The notes: generated from the letters alone by a model not told the origin. A stretch of DNA of 29,679 nucleotides from Williamwhitmania sp035530955 (GCA_035530955.1 DATKTT010000152.1:1-29679); one strand, 5' to 3'; shown: positions 7,801 to 16,091, numbered from the stretch's first letter. Translations and numbers: made by a program.

Positions 7801-9117
7801 CTTAGGGGGAAAATTCAGAACTCCTACGACTATATTGTGAAGTTCTTCGACTTTTTTACCATTGGAAGGTCTGTAAAATATCCATTTGGTGATGGCGAGG
7901 TTGCAGCTGTTTTCCTTGGGTTCAAAATTGATTCTAGGCGGCCAAACCCTTATGCGCCATCTGCAATTGTAGCCCGATTTGCTGTTGCCAACAGCCTCAA
8001 ATATGTTGAGCTCGTTTTATCAGGGGAACAGGGTAACAAGCTCACTGCCATAATAGGTTTAACATATAGGATCAGCCATTCTCAAGCAAGATCAATTGTT
8101 GATGATTGGGATAGTATCTGTAAGGAATCTAGCGCAAGTAGAAAGAAGGTGTTCATCTATACCGGAAACATTCTACAAGCCTACTCCGTGGCCAACGGTG
8201 GTAAGCTAATCAGCTATACCATGCAGTCGGGTGAAGTCAAAAAGGGAATACTAATGCCCGATGGATGGAAGCAAAAAGCAAAAGGAGGCTCCACACGCAC
8301 TATTGTTCCACTTATTAGCGCAAAGAGAGTCGTTAAAGGGCTTACAGAGGGAGCAATGCTCGAAACGGATAATGGAGTTTCGATTATGCGGGTTCGTAAT
8401 GGCTTTAGGTTAATTACCAATGGTCTCAGTATTCAGAAGTATGGCTGGTTGGTAAAAAGTGAGCAAGTCATTAAGTACATTACCAACAATGGCGGATTTC
8501 AACGACAGAGTTCTTCCTGGATAGGCGATCTTGATGTGAACAACATCGAGCATGTGCTAACAGTAATTTACGACTTAACAAAAACCACTGTAGGCCTTTC
8601 TGAATCTCAGATGCAACTTGTTGCGGATGAGATAGACACAGCAAGGGAAAGACCAAGGAATGTTGTTTTTCCTAAGCTCATTGAGATGGAAGTTCGCCTC
8701 TTTAAAATGCTTGAAGCAGATGGGAATATGTTTAACGGTTTAGGGTTGCCAAGTTCGGCCATGAGCGCATTTGAGACGTTAAAAAAGTATTACCCACTAA
8801 AGGCAGCTAGCCCTCAAGAGAAGATTGTTGCAGAAATGGTTGAAGAGGTCGCCTTACATACAGGTAACTTTAAAAACCCTTCGGCCATTGGGATTGAAAA
8901 GTATGAGGTCAAGAATCTTTTGGAATCGGAACGTATTAGCCCAGCCGAATGGCTCGAACGAAACAAAACCTTACGCCGCTCAGAAGCTGACGTTGTGGAA
9001 TGGTTAGCACAGAAGGTGCTTAACCTTTATGAGACCCCTAACCAAGACAAGAATAAAAAAATACGCATTGCCAAGGCACGAGCCAAAGCTTTGCTGTTGT
9101 TACAACTCCAAAACTAA
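4888..9117 (+). CDS. Strawberry-notch-type SF2 helicase, large phage protein
   Basis: 1409 aa. The helicase core has Walker A GDQTGIGKGR (about 158-167; the 'TGxGKGR' form is characteristic of strawberry-notch proteins), DESHNAGG (about 285), LSATFAKRP (motif III, about 318), AFSNTMASFLESM (about 497), the C-terminal-lobe motif MINQAGSTGASAHA (about 647) and motif VI QKRGRINRTGQ (about 690). After about residue 780 come a charged coiled-coil region (about 890-970), a strand-rich part with KYPFGDGEVAAVFLGF and a helical end. It closes with KIRIAKARAKALLLLQLQ, almost the same as the end of the methylase. SNO-type helicases beside methylases are common in phages and conjugative elements and are counted among 'polyvalent' proteins that may enter the host with the DNA. 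It starts 4 bases after the methylase, so they form one operon. DNA translocation is expected; antirestriction is inference. Confidence 0.85.
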   Translation: MKQHEILYKFFKTAKDDTIKFCLDIQSDYKLNVLGIYYITLPKVGKLPKNYLQKTRYYLGGADLKRIVLLQGVSGPYHPGAEFPVRSLETIVPDSMDYEIHVAVSNVKEEVGSINAYVRSKLGYKSDQELADALSAEQVDAVAMAIYNIEEKEQAIIIGDQTGIGKGRIAAAMIRYARKNGHKPVFVTEKPNLFSDIFRDLSAIGSAELIPFIVNSNESKTKVKDENGNVVYEAPAKNIQDKIFSSGKLPSEFDYVMLTYSQVASEKPTAKQIFVSQVSKGNVLILDESHNAGGNLETSFTAKYFFEMVKESKGVVFLSATFAKRPDNMPLYAVKTAMSEASMSHESLVDAITKGGVALQEVVSSSLVSEGQMIRRERSFDGVEVNYITLDANGARDFGIEDKEQEHRAVSDRITDVLRKIIEFQKEFISPVVEEMDDASKGSMEEVTERQGTKDLGVDSPPFFSKLFNVVNQMLFSIKADAVADRAIQRLKEGKKPVIAFSNTMASFLESMENERGNAVTQGDMVNTDFTEVLKRGLDGVRRITRKVGNGKTVSEEISLESLSPEARAFYNSILNQIRNISTGISISPIDVIKGKIEAAGYSVAEVTGRTLEVQLTPGKVVGLVQNRKRENVNDAFRRFNDNEVDVLMINQAGSTGASAHAIVTKKVSLEKVKQRVMIMLQAELDINREVQKRGRINRTGQVYKPIYDYIYSSIPAEKRLAMMLQKKLKSLDANTTSNQKNSETIMKSDDFLNKYGDEIVVTYLSENPELNEVIGDPLKLNGTKAENTEDAAHRVSGRIAVLATKEQQRFYEDILDRYRQSIEYLVQTGDYDLEVESMNLDAVTVDSKIAVAGIKGGKSAFAGSTFLEECMVNNLRKPFSKVDLDNNIASSLAGRAASEIQQELKDKFKEYVQTKAKEDEEEISRRHNFFKENITKDKKYLKLDSEADKKGFIAARLKEIEEGEVAAINLLRGKIQNSYDYIVKFFDFFTIGRSVKYPFGDGEVAAVFLGFKIDSRRPNPYAPSAIVARFAVANSLKYVELVLSGEQGNKLTAIIGLTYRISHSQARSIVDDWDSICKESSASRKKVFIYTGNILQAYSVANGGKLISYTMQSGEVKKGILMPDGWKQKAKGGSTRTIVPLISAKRVVKGLTEGAMLETDNGVSIMRVRNGFRLITNGLSIQKYGWLVKSEQVIKYITNNGGFQRQSSSWIGDLDVNNIEHVLTVIYDLTKTTVGLSESQMQLVADEIDTARERPRNVVFPKLIEMEVRLFKMLEADGNMFNGLGLPSSAMSAFETLKKYYPLKAASPQEKIVAEMVEEVALHTGNFKNPSAIGIEKYEVKNLLESERISPAEWLERNKTLRRSEADVVEWLAQKVLNLYETPNQDKNKKIRIAKARAKALLLLQLQN

Positions 9118-9131
9118 AAAAGAGATAAAAT

Positions 9132-10535
9132 ATGGTAACCGTATCTAATTACAGTAAGGAAATTACATCGTTTGACTTTTCCAAGTCCAAGGTATTACAG
9201 GAGGGAGATAGGTTTTTAAGAGAGTTCTCGGACCTTTATAATGATGATGATGATATCAAAAAAGCTATCGATAACCATCTAAAACATGTCAATGCTGAAC
9301 TGTCAAGACATTCTGAGAAACCTAGACACACTGCAGGAAAGCAAGCAAAGACAGTTGCTTCTAAAACTAAGGCAAAGCCCAGACGTGCTGAAAAATCTCA
9401 ACCAAAACCTAAAAAGGAAAAGGCAATGGGAGAGCAGGTGAATATTCTTTCCACGGAGGTACGCTATATTAAAAGGTATGCTTCCTTGGATGGCAAGGTA
9501 AAAACGGTTGATCAGCTGCTAGCATTCTTACATTCTTTGCAGAAAGCAATAACTGAAAAGATTATTACCTCGAAGAGTAAATATGCAGCCGAGATAATGG
9601 CCGTTCAGAATGGATTACTTAAGGCTATTAAAGCAGGAGGTGGCCGGATAGAAATCGAGAGCGATGCTCTTGAGAACTACCGGACAATTGCCAGCGGTCA
9701 AGCTGTTATTGCCTCCATACCCTTGCTGAAAAAGTTCATCCTTATTTCAGGAAAGCCTTCAGTAAAGATGAGAGCTGAGAAATTGCTCAATGCGATTAGG
9801 AATGCTAAAAAGAAAGGGCTGTTTGAAGATGACCCATACGCCAATAAGATAGAGGCGGTTGCCAAAGTTCTTGAACGATACATCGAAGGGAAAGATGAAC
9901 GGCCAACAATTTCACCGGTTGATTTGCAGGGGCTTTATGGCTTGTGTGGCATGGAAATTCCTAAACCAAACTTAGAAGTTGGTAAAGTTGTCAACTCGTC
10001 CGATTTTATGGGCGCCGTATTTTCGGTAATTCCCTTTCAAGGTAAGTGGAAGAGCCTCATAGGTGAACCTTCAGACCCTTTTAAGGCAATGTTTTTTGGG
10101 TTGCCAGGCAATGGCAAAACAACCCTAGCAATTCTATTTGCTCACTACTTAGCCAGTGAACACAACAAGCGAGTTTTGTTTGTGAGTAAAGAGGAGGGGT
10201 TTGTTTATACGTTTAAGGAGAAGCTAGATCGTCTAAAGGCATACCATCCCAATCTATTTGTTGTCGATAGGATTCCACTGAGCCTCGCTTCTTACGATGT
10301 GGTGGTTCTTGATTCTGTGAACTCGTTGAATTTGTCTCCAGAGGATCTGCTAAAGTTATACAGCAAATATCCCAAAACATCATTTGTATGCATTCATAAG
10401 GTTACTAAGGATGGCAAGTTTAGGGGGAGCCAGGAGTATGAGCATGATGTAGATGTGTCGGTTTCGTGCCAAAATATGATAGCTACTCCTCAAAAGAATC
10501 GGTTTGGAGGTAATGAGCCCATTAAGATTATTTGA
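9132..10535 (+). CDS. RecA/RadA-like P-loop ATPase
   Basis: 467 aa. Residues 1-45 are acidic and helical; 50-95 are a Lys/Ala/Pro-rich linker (for example KTKAKPRRAEKSQPKPKKEK); 100-240 are helical; the ATPase core follows. Walker A is GLPGNGKTT (about 323-331), Walker B is VVVLDSVNSL (about 390), and KFRGSQEYEHDVDVSV near the end is the kind of segment that follows the core strands in RadA/DnaB-like RecA-fold ATPases. The basic linker could bind DNA. It is the third gene after the methylase and helicase (14-bp gap) and probably shares their transcript. A weak hairpin, GATAC-AACAA-GTATC, overlaps the stop. I infer a DNA-handling partner of the helicase; the exact role (recombination, replication, packaging) is unknown. 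It lacks the shared tail of its two upstream neighbours. Confidence 0.7.
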   Translation: MVTVSNYSKEITSFDFSKSKVLQEGDRFLREFSDLYNDDDDIKKAIDNHLKHVNAELSRHSEKPRHTAGKQAKTVASKTKAKPRRAEKSQPKPKKEKAMGEQVNILSTEVRYIKRYASLDGKVKTVDQLLAFLHSLQKAITEKIITSKSKYAAEIMAVQNGLLKAIKAGGGRIEIESDALENYRTIASGQAVIASIPLLKKFILISGKPSVKMRAEKLLNAIRNAKKKGLFEDDPYANKIEAVAKVLERYIEGKDERPTISPVDLQGLYGLCGMEIPKPNLEVGKVVNSSDFMGAVFSVIPFQGKWKSLIGEPSDPFKAMFFGLPGNGKTTLAILFAHYLASEHNKRVLFVSKEEGFVYTFKEKLDRLKAYHPNLFVVDRIPLSLASYDVVVLDSVNSLNLSPEDLLKLYSKYPKTSFVCIHKVTKDGKFRGSQEYEHDVDVSVSCQNMIATPQKNRFGGNEPIKII

Positions 10536-10577
10536 TACAACAAGTATCTTGCTTAAGTATATGTCAATTTTTACCTC

Positions 10578-10862
10578 TTAGTAGAAGTCATCAGATGGGG
10601 ACGTTAATTTGTCCCCTCTTTTTTCTTTGACTAAATACCAAAATTCGCCGTTTTTTCTAGTAAAGTCAAACTTGTGTGCTTCCATTAGGACGAGCACTTC
10701 AAACGGCTCTATAGTCATTGGTGGCTCAAGTTCTTCCATCAGTTCTAGAACGCGGCTAGTTGGAATGACCAAGGCTTCTTTACTGGGGTTGTTTTCTGGT
10801 TGATAAGTTGAAAGGATTACTTCTGCAAAACGCCGCTCTAACTCTATTTTACGATTATCCAT
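10578..10862 (-). CDS. Small protein of unknown function
   Basis: 94 aa, opposite in direction to the helicase operon and convergent with it (42-bp gap). It begins MDNRKIELERRFAEVIL and has TSRVLELMEELEPPM followed by FEVLVLMEAHKFDF and GEFWYLVKEK. The alternating helices ending in a strand pair with W-Y-L-V look like a small winged-helix or similar fold, but I do not recognise a family. There is no membrane segment or signal. It could be a regulator or accessory gene of the phage-derived element, lying between that element and the AT-rich defence genes. Codon choice resembles the element more than the AT-rich block. Confidence 0.55.
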   Translation of the reverse strand: MDNRKIELERRFAEVILSTYQPENNPSKEALVIPTSRVLELMEELEPPMTIEPFEVLVLMEAHKFDFTRKNGEFWYLVKEKRGDKLTSPSDDFY

Positions 10863-10908
10863 AATTGGAATGATTGTGGTTCTATTTATCCAAGTGAACT
10901 ACTTTTGC

Positions 10909-10973
10909 ATTCTATTGAGTGAGAGGTTCTCACCGTCAGCTTAGCTGGCTGGGCAACCTACTCGATTGTGTGC
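10909..10973 (-). other. Distal attC-like site of the ATPase cassette (incomplete)
   Basis: Directly after the ATPase stop, the - strand reads GCACACAAT (10973-10965). The first 8 bases are complementary to TTGTGTGC, which begins the same cassette at 12607-12600. Inside lie small hairpins: GTGAGA-GGT-TCTCAC at 10919-10933 and CAGCT-T-AGCTG at 10937-10947. The arms GAGTAGGTT and AACCTCTCACTC can also pair. A clear outer right half (GTT...) is not seen, so the end may be eroded or joined to unrelated DNA. Confidence 0.4.
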
Positions 10974-10981
10974 TGGCGTTT

Positions 10982-12517
10982 CTAAGTAGTCAACGATTGT
11001 ATAAATGTTCTCATAAGATTTATTGACTCATTTAATTGCTCAGAAGAATATCTTGGATTATGAGTATTTTCAGGATGATGGATTTGATGTCTTATGTATT
11101 CTGTCAAAATGATTTGCTCTTCTCTTGCGCTACCGTTACGTTGAATCTTCATATATCTCATTGTGGGTTTGCCAATTTTAAAAGTATCTAATTGTCCTTC
11201 TGCTTCTATAAACCCATAAAGTTCATTATGATACTCTTCTGTTACTTCTGAAAAAGCTAAATAATTCACTTCATTTAATGAAGGATAAGGCAATTGACCT
11301 GATAAAACAGTTTCAACTGTTTTTAAACTTCCGTTTAGTGAAATTAATCTTAGGTGTTCAAATTCTAATTCTTTAACTAAAGCGGCACTATGGGACGTGA
11401 TAATAATTTGAGTATTAGGAGCAGTAGCAAGTGTTAGAAATGCTTTGATTAATTTCTTTTGATGTTCTGTATGTTGTGAGGTTTCTGGCTCCTCAATAGC
11501 GAAAACAACGCTTGGGATATTTTTCTCTTCTCTTCTTCGTTCTGCTTCTGCTCTAAAGAAATTCAAGAGGATTAACCGTTTAATTCCACTTCCTCTTTTA
11601 TTTATTGGTATGTCTTCGTCACCCGTAATCGAAACACTTTTGAAGACATCTGTCCATTTTAAACTTTCAGAGGGTGGAATTACAGGGTTTAAACTGTTGG
11701 CAACTTCAGGGTTCATTTCCCTTAGTTTTTCCAAAGTTCTATCTGCTACCTCTTTTAACTTAGTTTCTACTACAGAAGCAATTTCATTGAATTTTTGCTT
11801 GAGTTCTTCATTATTCAAAATCTGTCTTACGGCTTCTCTTAACGGGTCTTGCACCTCACTATCTCCATCACTGTTTTTTCTGTCAGATTGAAATAATGAA
11901 TAAAGTGGTAAATAGTTTTGTAGTTTATCCCATATTGATTTCGTGTCACCTTTAGTAACGTCTATTTCAATCTCAACTATTTGAAGGTCAGTATTGAAGT
12001 GATTCCAAATAGCTGCTCTCATAACTGCATTTCTATTTCTGTCACTACATTCTATTCCCTGATTTCCTCCTATGATTGCCCTAAGTTCGGAATCTTTCTT
12101 TTGAAGCAAATCTTTACATTGTGGATTTGAAGGATGGCTTGCTTTTACAAAAACTTTTTCTTTGCCTGCATTGGGATATTTTTTAATGATTTCAAGTTGG
12201 TTGCTTGAGTTCAATAAATATTCTGCTTGCAATGTGGTTTCATTGGTGCTGTCTATAACAATGTTTGCAGGAAGTTCCTCAAAGCAAACAGAAATACTTA
12301 TTTCGTTATCTCCTTCCGAAACGGCCTGTTTGTTGATGTCATCTTTATCTAACTTAATTACACCTTTACCTTCATTGAAGAAAATATCTAATGCATCTAA
12401 AATAGTTGACTTACCGATGTCATTTTTGCCAACAAAAGCTGTTAAGTCGCCAAATTCAATAGCAACTAAATCTTTGTAACTTCTGAAATTCTTGAGTTTA
12501 ACAGTTTTTATTTTCAT
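10982..12517 (-). CDS. OLD-like AAA/ABC-type ATPase with possible C-terminal HEPN motif
   Basis: 511 aa. The start MKIKTVKLKNFRSYKD and Walker A GKNDIGKST (30-38) are typical of the SMC/RecF/OLD-like ATPases. KRGSGIKRLILLNFF (about 306) is the signature region, FAIEEPETSQHTEHQK (about 342) holds Walker B, and IIITSHSAALV (about 370) the H-loop. OLD nucleases would then have a Toprim domain, but I see none. The last 100 residues end in YIRHQIHHPENTHN, where R476-x4-H481 fits the R-x4-6-H RNase motif of HEPN domains. I infer an abortive-infection ATPase with an RNase effector fused to its end. It stands alone between two attC-like spacers, AT-rich, in the same direction as the next two defence genes. 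Confidence 0.75.
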   Translation of the reverse strand: MKIKTVKLKNFRSYKDLVAIEFGDLTAFVGKNDIGKSTILDALDIFFNEGKGVIKLDKDDINKQAVSEGDNEISISVCFEELPANIVIDSTNETTLQAEYLLNSSNQLEIIKKYPNAGKEKVFVKASHPSNPQCKDLLQKKDSELRAIIGGNQGIECSDRNRNAVMRAAIWNHFNTDLQIVEIEIDVTKGDTKSIWDKLQNYLPLYSLFQSDRKNSDGDSEVQDPLREAVRQILNNEELKQKFNEIASVVETKLKEVADRTLEKLREMNPEVANSLNPVIPPSESLKWTDVFKSVSITGDEDIPINKRGSGIKRLILLNFFRAEAERRREEKNIPSVVFAIEEPETSQHTEHQKKLIKAFLTLATAPNTQIIITSHSAALVKELEFEHLRLISLNGSLKTVETVLSGQLPYPSLNEVNYLAFSEVTEEYHNELYGFIEAEGQLDTFKIGKPTMRYMKIQRNGSAREEQIILTEYIRHQIHHPENTHNPRYSSEQLNESINLMRTFIQSLTT

Positions 12518-12599
12518 GGCTTAACTTTATTCATCAGAAAGGGTTACTTTTTTTGTTTCTATTCGTTTCTATCTACCGTTTCGCTGTATTCTTATGCTT

Positions 12600-12737
12600 G
12601 CACACAACGTTTCCGTGGCAAGATTTTGTTAGGGCGTTAGCTGTAACGACTTCATCCCACGTTAAACTTTTACTAAAGTAATAAAAACCTGCTTATCTGC
12701 ACATCAACCCCAATATTTTTAACTACGTGTTGGCAGC
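12600..12737 (-). other. attC-like junction between the nuclease and ATPase cassettes
   Basis: On the - strand, GCTGCCAAC (12737-12729) follows the nuclease gene and GTTGTGTGC (12608-12600) precedes the ATPase gene. GCTGCCAAC is complementary, with two G-T wobbles, to the start of the nuclease cassette (GTTAGCGGC, 16173-16165). TTGTGTGC is complementary to the end of the ATPase cassette (GCACACAA at 10973-10966). The two halves of this junction do not match each other, as expected where two different integron cassettes meet. The interior pairs only weakly (TTGGGGTT against AACGCCCTAA). Confidence 0.5.
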
Positions 12738-12800
12738 TGGTGTTCTTCTCAGTTGTCTTAATCTATTATCAATTTTTGTGTATCTTGCGTCCAATGATAA

Positions 12801-15800
12801 TTATTTAAATTCAATGTCTTTTAAAGGGTTGCCTGTATTGTCGTTATCGTTTTTCATGTTGAAGCGTATATCCAAAAATTCTTTTATCGCTTCAAAGTTC
12901 GGAAATCGTGATTTGTTTTCAAGTTCAAATGTTCGGAGAACATTTACAGGATAATTTCTTAGCTGAATTTCAAACTCAGGAGTTTTAAATGTTTCCAATG
13001 GAAAATCAACGGGAAACTCTTTTTCATCCATGTGCAGATATTTGTGAAATGTTTTTTGCATTGCCTCTACATATTCTTCTTCTGATTTAAAATCCGTATT
13101 ACCTTTTCTTAATTCCAATTGTGCTTTGTAGTCAAGAATAAAATTCATAAGAGCTAAAATGATTTGCCAATCAAGAAATCCTTTGCTCCTTAATTCATTT
13201 ATGAATTTTTGAAAGTCGCTTTTGCTCTTGTGCTTGTCAAGTGTCAGATGAATGCAATTGTAGGAGTTTTTAAATCTAGTTTTTATATGCTTTATCGCTT
13301 GGTCGTGATTATACTTGCTACTCAACTCTGATTTCCACTGCATCACATTATTTTCAGAAGGTAAATTCCATGTCAATGGAACTGGTAAGAAATGCTCTCG
13401 TTGTAAGCTGTTAAATTCTTTATCGGTAATCAACTGCCGATATATTCTCTGATATGCGTTTGTTGAAAGTGTCTTTGATGCTAAACCATTTTCCTTGAAT
13501 AGTCGTGCAAACAATTCTTCAAACTCCTCATCCCTTAGCAAACTAATTTCATTTAGGATGTAGAGTAGCGAAGTTGAATTCTTCGCTGTGTGCATGTTTA
13601 TTCCCTTGGGGTCGGGAGCATCAAAAAATTCTACAAATACTTTCCACTTATATTCGCTGTTTGATTGCAGTTGTTCTGGCGGTAAATGTTCCGTTGACAC
13701 AGCTAACTCAATTTCTATTTTGCCTTTTACAAAATGAAAGTCGTAGTTAGACAGAGAAATCTCTGCTAACATTATTTGAAGGATTGCCAAAAATTCTTCT
13801 GCAATAGAATTTGTTTGATAGTCGTTTTGAAAAGAAACAGCCCATAAGCTTCCTAAAGCATGAAACCTTACTGTTCGTGTTTTGCCCGAATCGTTTAAAA
13901 GAAAATCGTCCAACTTCTTTTCGCATAGTTTCTTTATTTTATCTTCACTATCATACTTTCCTGTCATTGATTCAATCAAGGGGACAATTAATTCTTCTCC
14001 AATGTATCCTGTGAATTTGATGTTTGAGTCAATTAAAACTTGAAACTGTTGAGATATTTTCGGAGTTGCTAAAAGAATCAAAGAGAAGTCCGCAATTGAT
14101 TTGAAAGTGATGCTGTCTTTTTCAGGGTCAATCGGATTGGGATTGAATTCATGTCTTGCACCTAAAAACAAATGGAAAGAAGAAATCGCACTAAGCCATG
14201 AACCTTGTTTAAAGTCGGAATAGAAAACAAGAGCAGCACAATCTGCAATTCGTTTTAAAAGTTTCTTATCTCCATTATTTATACTTACCCAAACTCCACT
14301 AAGTGCATAATACTTAGCGGCAAAGTTTAATCCAATGCTGCTATACAGTTGGGCAATGCTAATGAGAGATAATACATGCCCCTCAATAGATTCATGGTTA
14401 TTCCAATGGTCTTTAGCTTTATGAAAATGACTAAGTGCCTTTAATACTTGTGTCGGGTCATCGGTATAAATGTATCCTGCTCCCCAATCAAATTGTTTTT
14501 TACCACTGCTAAATAAGCTCACTCTGTTTTGAACTTTTGAATGGAGTTTTTCAGAGAACAATTGCAGTGCGTTTATTAGTTCGGAATTTTCATCGGCATC
14601 AATCTTAATGAACAGATTGATGTATTGATTTATTCTGTCGCTTAATTGGGAAGTATGGTAATATGGTGCTGAATCAATTATTGTAAGAAGCTCTTCAAAA
14701 TACTTTAAAAAATCATTTGGGTTTTTCTTGTTCTTTTTTCGCTGATTAAAAAACATTACAAGCGTTCCAAGAAGTTCAAGCAAATAGCATTTTTCATTTG
14801 GGTTATTGGTTGCTTTTAACTGTTTATTCAGTTCAAGATAAAGTTGCTTAAACCAATTGAGTATTTCTTTGAAGTTTATTTCCACTTTCTCAGACACCAT
14901 TGCAGTGAAAGTGATTTGCAATAAACTTTTTGCATCCTCTAAGGCAATTGCATGTTTGAATTCACTAAAGTCAGAAAAGTAAAATCGGATAAGTCCTTCA
15001 CTACCGAATAAATCTCCAGTGGGCAATTTGAATTTTCCGTTTGGTCTGAATCTCAACCACAAATATTCATAGATGGCTTCCCTTGTAAATTCCTTCCTGA
15101 TTTTAAGTTTATGAATGAAACAGGAAAGAAGGTTTAACCAGTGGGAGTCATGGCTTATAAGATATTTATGTCTCCTGCAATAACGACTTGCATTTATTAC
15201 TTCATAGAATTCTCCGATTTTGAAATGTTCAATTTCTTTTATGTCTTTCCATCTTTCAAAAACTTCTACATACCATTTATCCTCTTTATCTCCCGTATCA
15301 ACTAACAGAAGTTCAAGTTCACTTGAAGTAAGTTTCCTTTCACTTGGTTCTTGGTTTGAGGCACGAAGTGATACTTCTTTATACAAAATACCGAAGATAG
15401 ATTTCAGATTATCTCTGTTAATCTTAAATGGAAGTTTGAGCAGAATAGATTCTATTTGAAGAATTGTTTCTGAGAATTCATCATCTGGTTCTCTCTTTGC
15501 AAATTTCCATTTGATTCTTTTTGCAAAATCTTTCCATTGTTCGGTCGATAAATTTTCAAATACAGAAATTGCTTCTTTGAGAACTGCTTCATCAATCTTA
15601 TCCGTTAATTTATTAGCCTGTTCTTTGATATATTTTGAAACAATTGTTTTTACCTTGTTCGTGCATTGTATCAAAAGTTCGGGAGAAAGATTTTCCTGAT
15701 TAGCTACCCAATTGCGAAGTAATTCTGCATCATTGCCTTTGTAATTTCCTGCGACATTTGTGTTCGCTTCAAAAACAAATTCTTTGTCTGTAAGTAGATA

Positions 15801-16091
15801 GTCAGTTTTTACATGAAGCATGAAAAAATGAGAAATACATTTTCCAATTTCTTCACTCTTAAATGAGAAGTTTGATGAGTAAAGTTTTAACTGCCTAAAT
15901 TTGGCTGTACCTGCTTTGTGGTCTTCCTGAAATATATCTTCTTCAAAATCGCAATAAATTTCTTCGTCAACTTTATCTATAAGATTGTCAAGCCATGTTT
16001 CAAGTGTCCTTAGGGTTTGGTAACTGTAACCTCTAATAGATGCACTTGCATCAGTATTTTTTGAAAAGATATGTAGCTTAGAAATGCTCAT
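12801..16091 (-). CDS. DUF4297/Cap4-like nuclease with long helical C-terminal region
   Basis: 1096 aa. The N-terminus reads ASIRGYSYQTLRTLETWLD, then IYCDFEEDIFQ and KFRQLKLYSSNFSF. The GYxYQ helix followed by an acidic strand and the Q-x-K motif is the PD-(D/E)xK layout of DUF4297 dsDNA nucleases such as the Cap4 effector. The remaining 900 residues are helical, Lys/Glu/Leu-rich, with TPR-like stretches (for example SHFHKAKDHWNNHE and LISIAQLYSSIGLNFAAKYY) that could sense a phage product. I found no Walker A motif, so it is not a STAND/Avs ATPase. I infer a self-contained defence nuclease in which the helical part controls the nuclease. It is AT-rich, has its own flanking spacers, and at about 3.5 kb would be a very long cassette. 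A partnership with the ATPase gene downstream is possible but not needed. Confidence 0.7.
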   Translation of the reverse strand: MSISKLHIFSKNTDASASIRGYSYQTLRTLETWLDNLIDKVDEEIYCDFEEDIFQEDHKAGTAKFRQLKLYSSNFSFKSEEIGKCISHFFMLHVKTDYLLTDKEFVFEANTNVAGNYKGNDAELLRNWVANQENLSPELLIQCTNKVKTIVSKYIKEQANKLTDKIDEAVLKEAISVFENLSTEQWKDFAKRIKWKFAKREPDDEFSETILQIESILLKLPFKINRDNLKSIFGILYKEVSLRASNQEPSERKLTSSELELLLVDTGDKEDKWYVEVFERWKDIKEIEHFKIGEFYEVINASRYCRRHKYLISHDSHWLNLLSCFIHKLKIRKEFTREAIYEYLWLRFRPNGKFKLPTGDLFGSEGLIRFYFSDFSEFKHAIALEDAKSLLQITFTAMVSEKVEINFKEILNWFKQLYLELNKQLKATNNPNEKCYLLELLGTLVMFFNQRKKNKKNPNDFLKYFEELLTIIDSAPYYHTSQLSDRINQYINLFIKIDADENSELINALQLFSEKLHSKVQNRVSLFSSGKKQFDWGAGYIYTDDPTQVLKALSHFHKAKDHWNNHESIEGHVLSLISIAQLYSSIGLNFAAKYYALSGVWVSINNGDKKLLKRIADCAALVFYSDFKQGSWLSAISSFHLFLGARHEFNPNPIDPEKDSITFKSIADFSLILLATPKISQQFQVLIDSNIKFTGYIGEELIVPLIESMTGKYDSEDKIKKLCEKKLDDFLLNDSGKTRTVRFHALGSLWAVSFQNDYQTNSIAEEFLAILQIMLAEISLSNYDFHFVKGKIEIELAVSTEHLPPEQLQSNSEYKWKVFVEFFDAPDPKGINMHTAKNSTSLLYILNEISLLRDEEFEELFARLFKENGLASKTLSTNAYQRIYRQLITDKEFNSLQREHFLPVPLTWNLPSENNVMQWKSELSSKYNHDQAIKHIKTRFKNSYNCIHLTLDKHKSKSDFQKFINELRSKGFLDWQIILALMNFILDYKAQLELRKGNTDFKSEEEYVEAMQKTFHKYLHMDEKEFPVDFPLETFKTPEFEIQLRNYPVNVLRTFELENKSRFPNFEAIKEFLDIRFNMKNDNDNTGNPLKDIEFK

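Noticed and set aside
10534..10548. GATAC-AACAA-GTATC hairpin after the RecA-like ATPase as a terminator
   Set aside because: The stem is only 5 A/T-rich pairs and no T-run follows.
12801..16091. Avs/STAND-type defence ATPase reading of the 1096-aa protein
   Set aside because: No Walker A motif could be found in its helical region.
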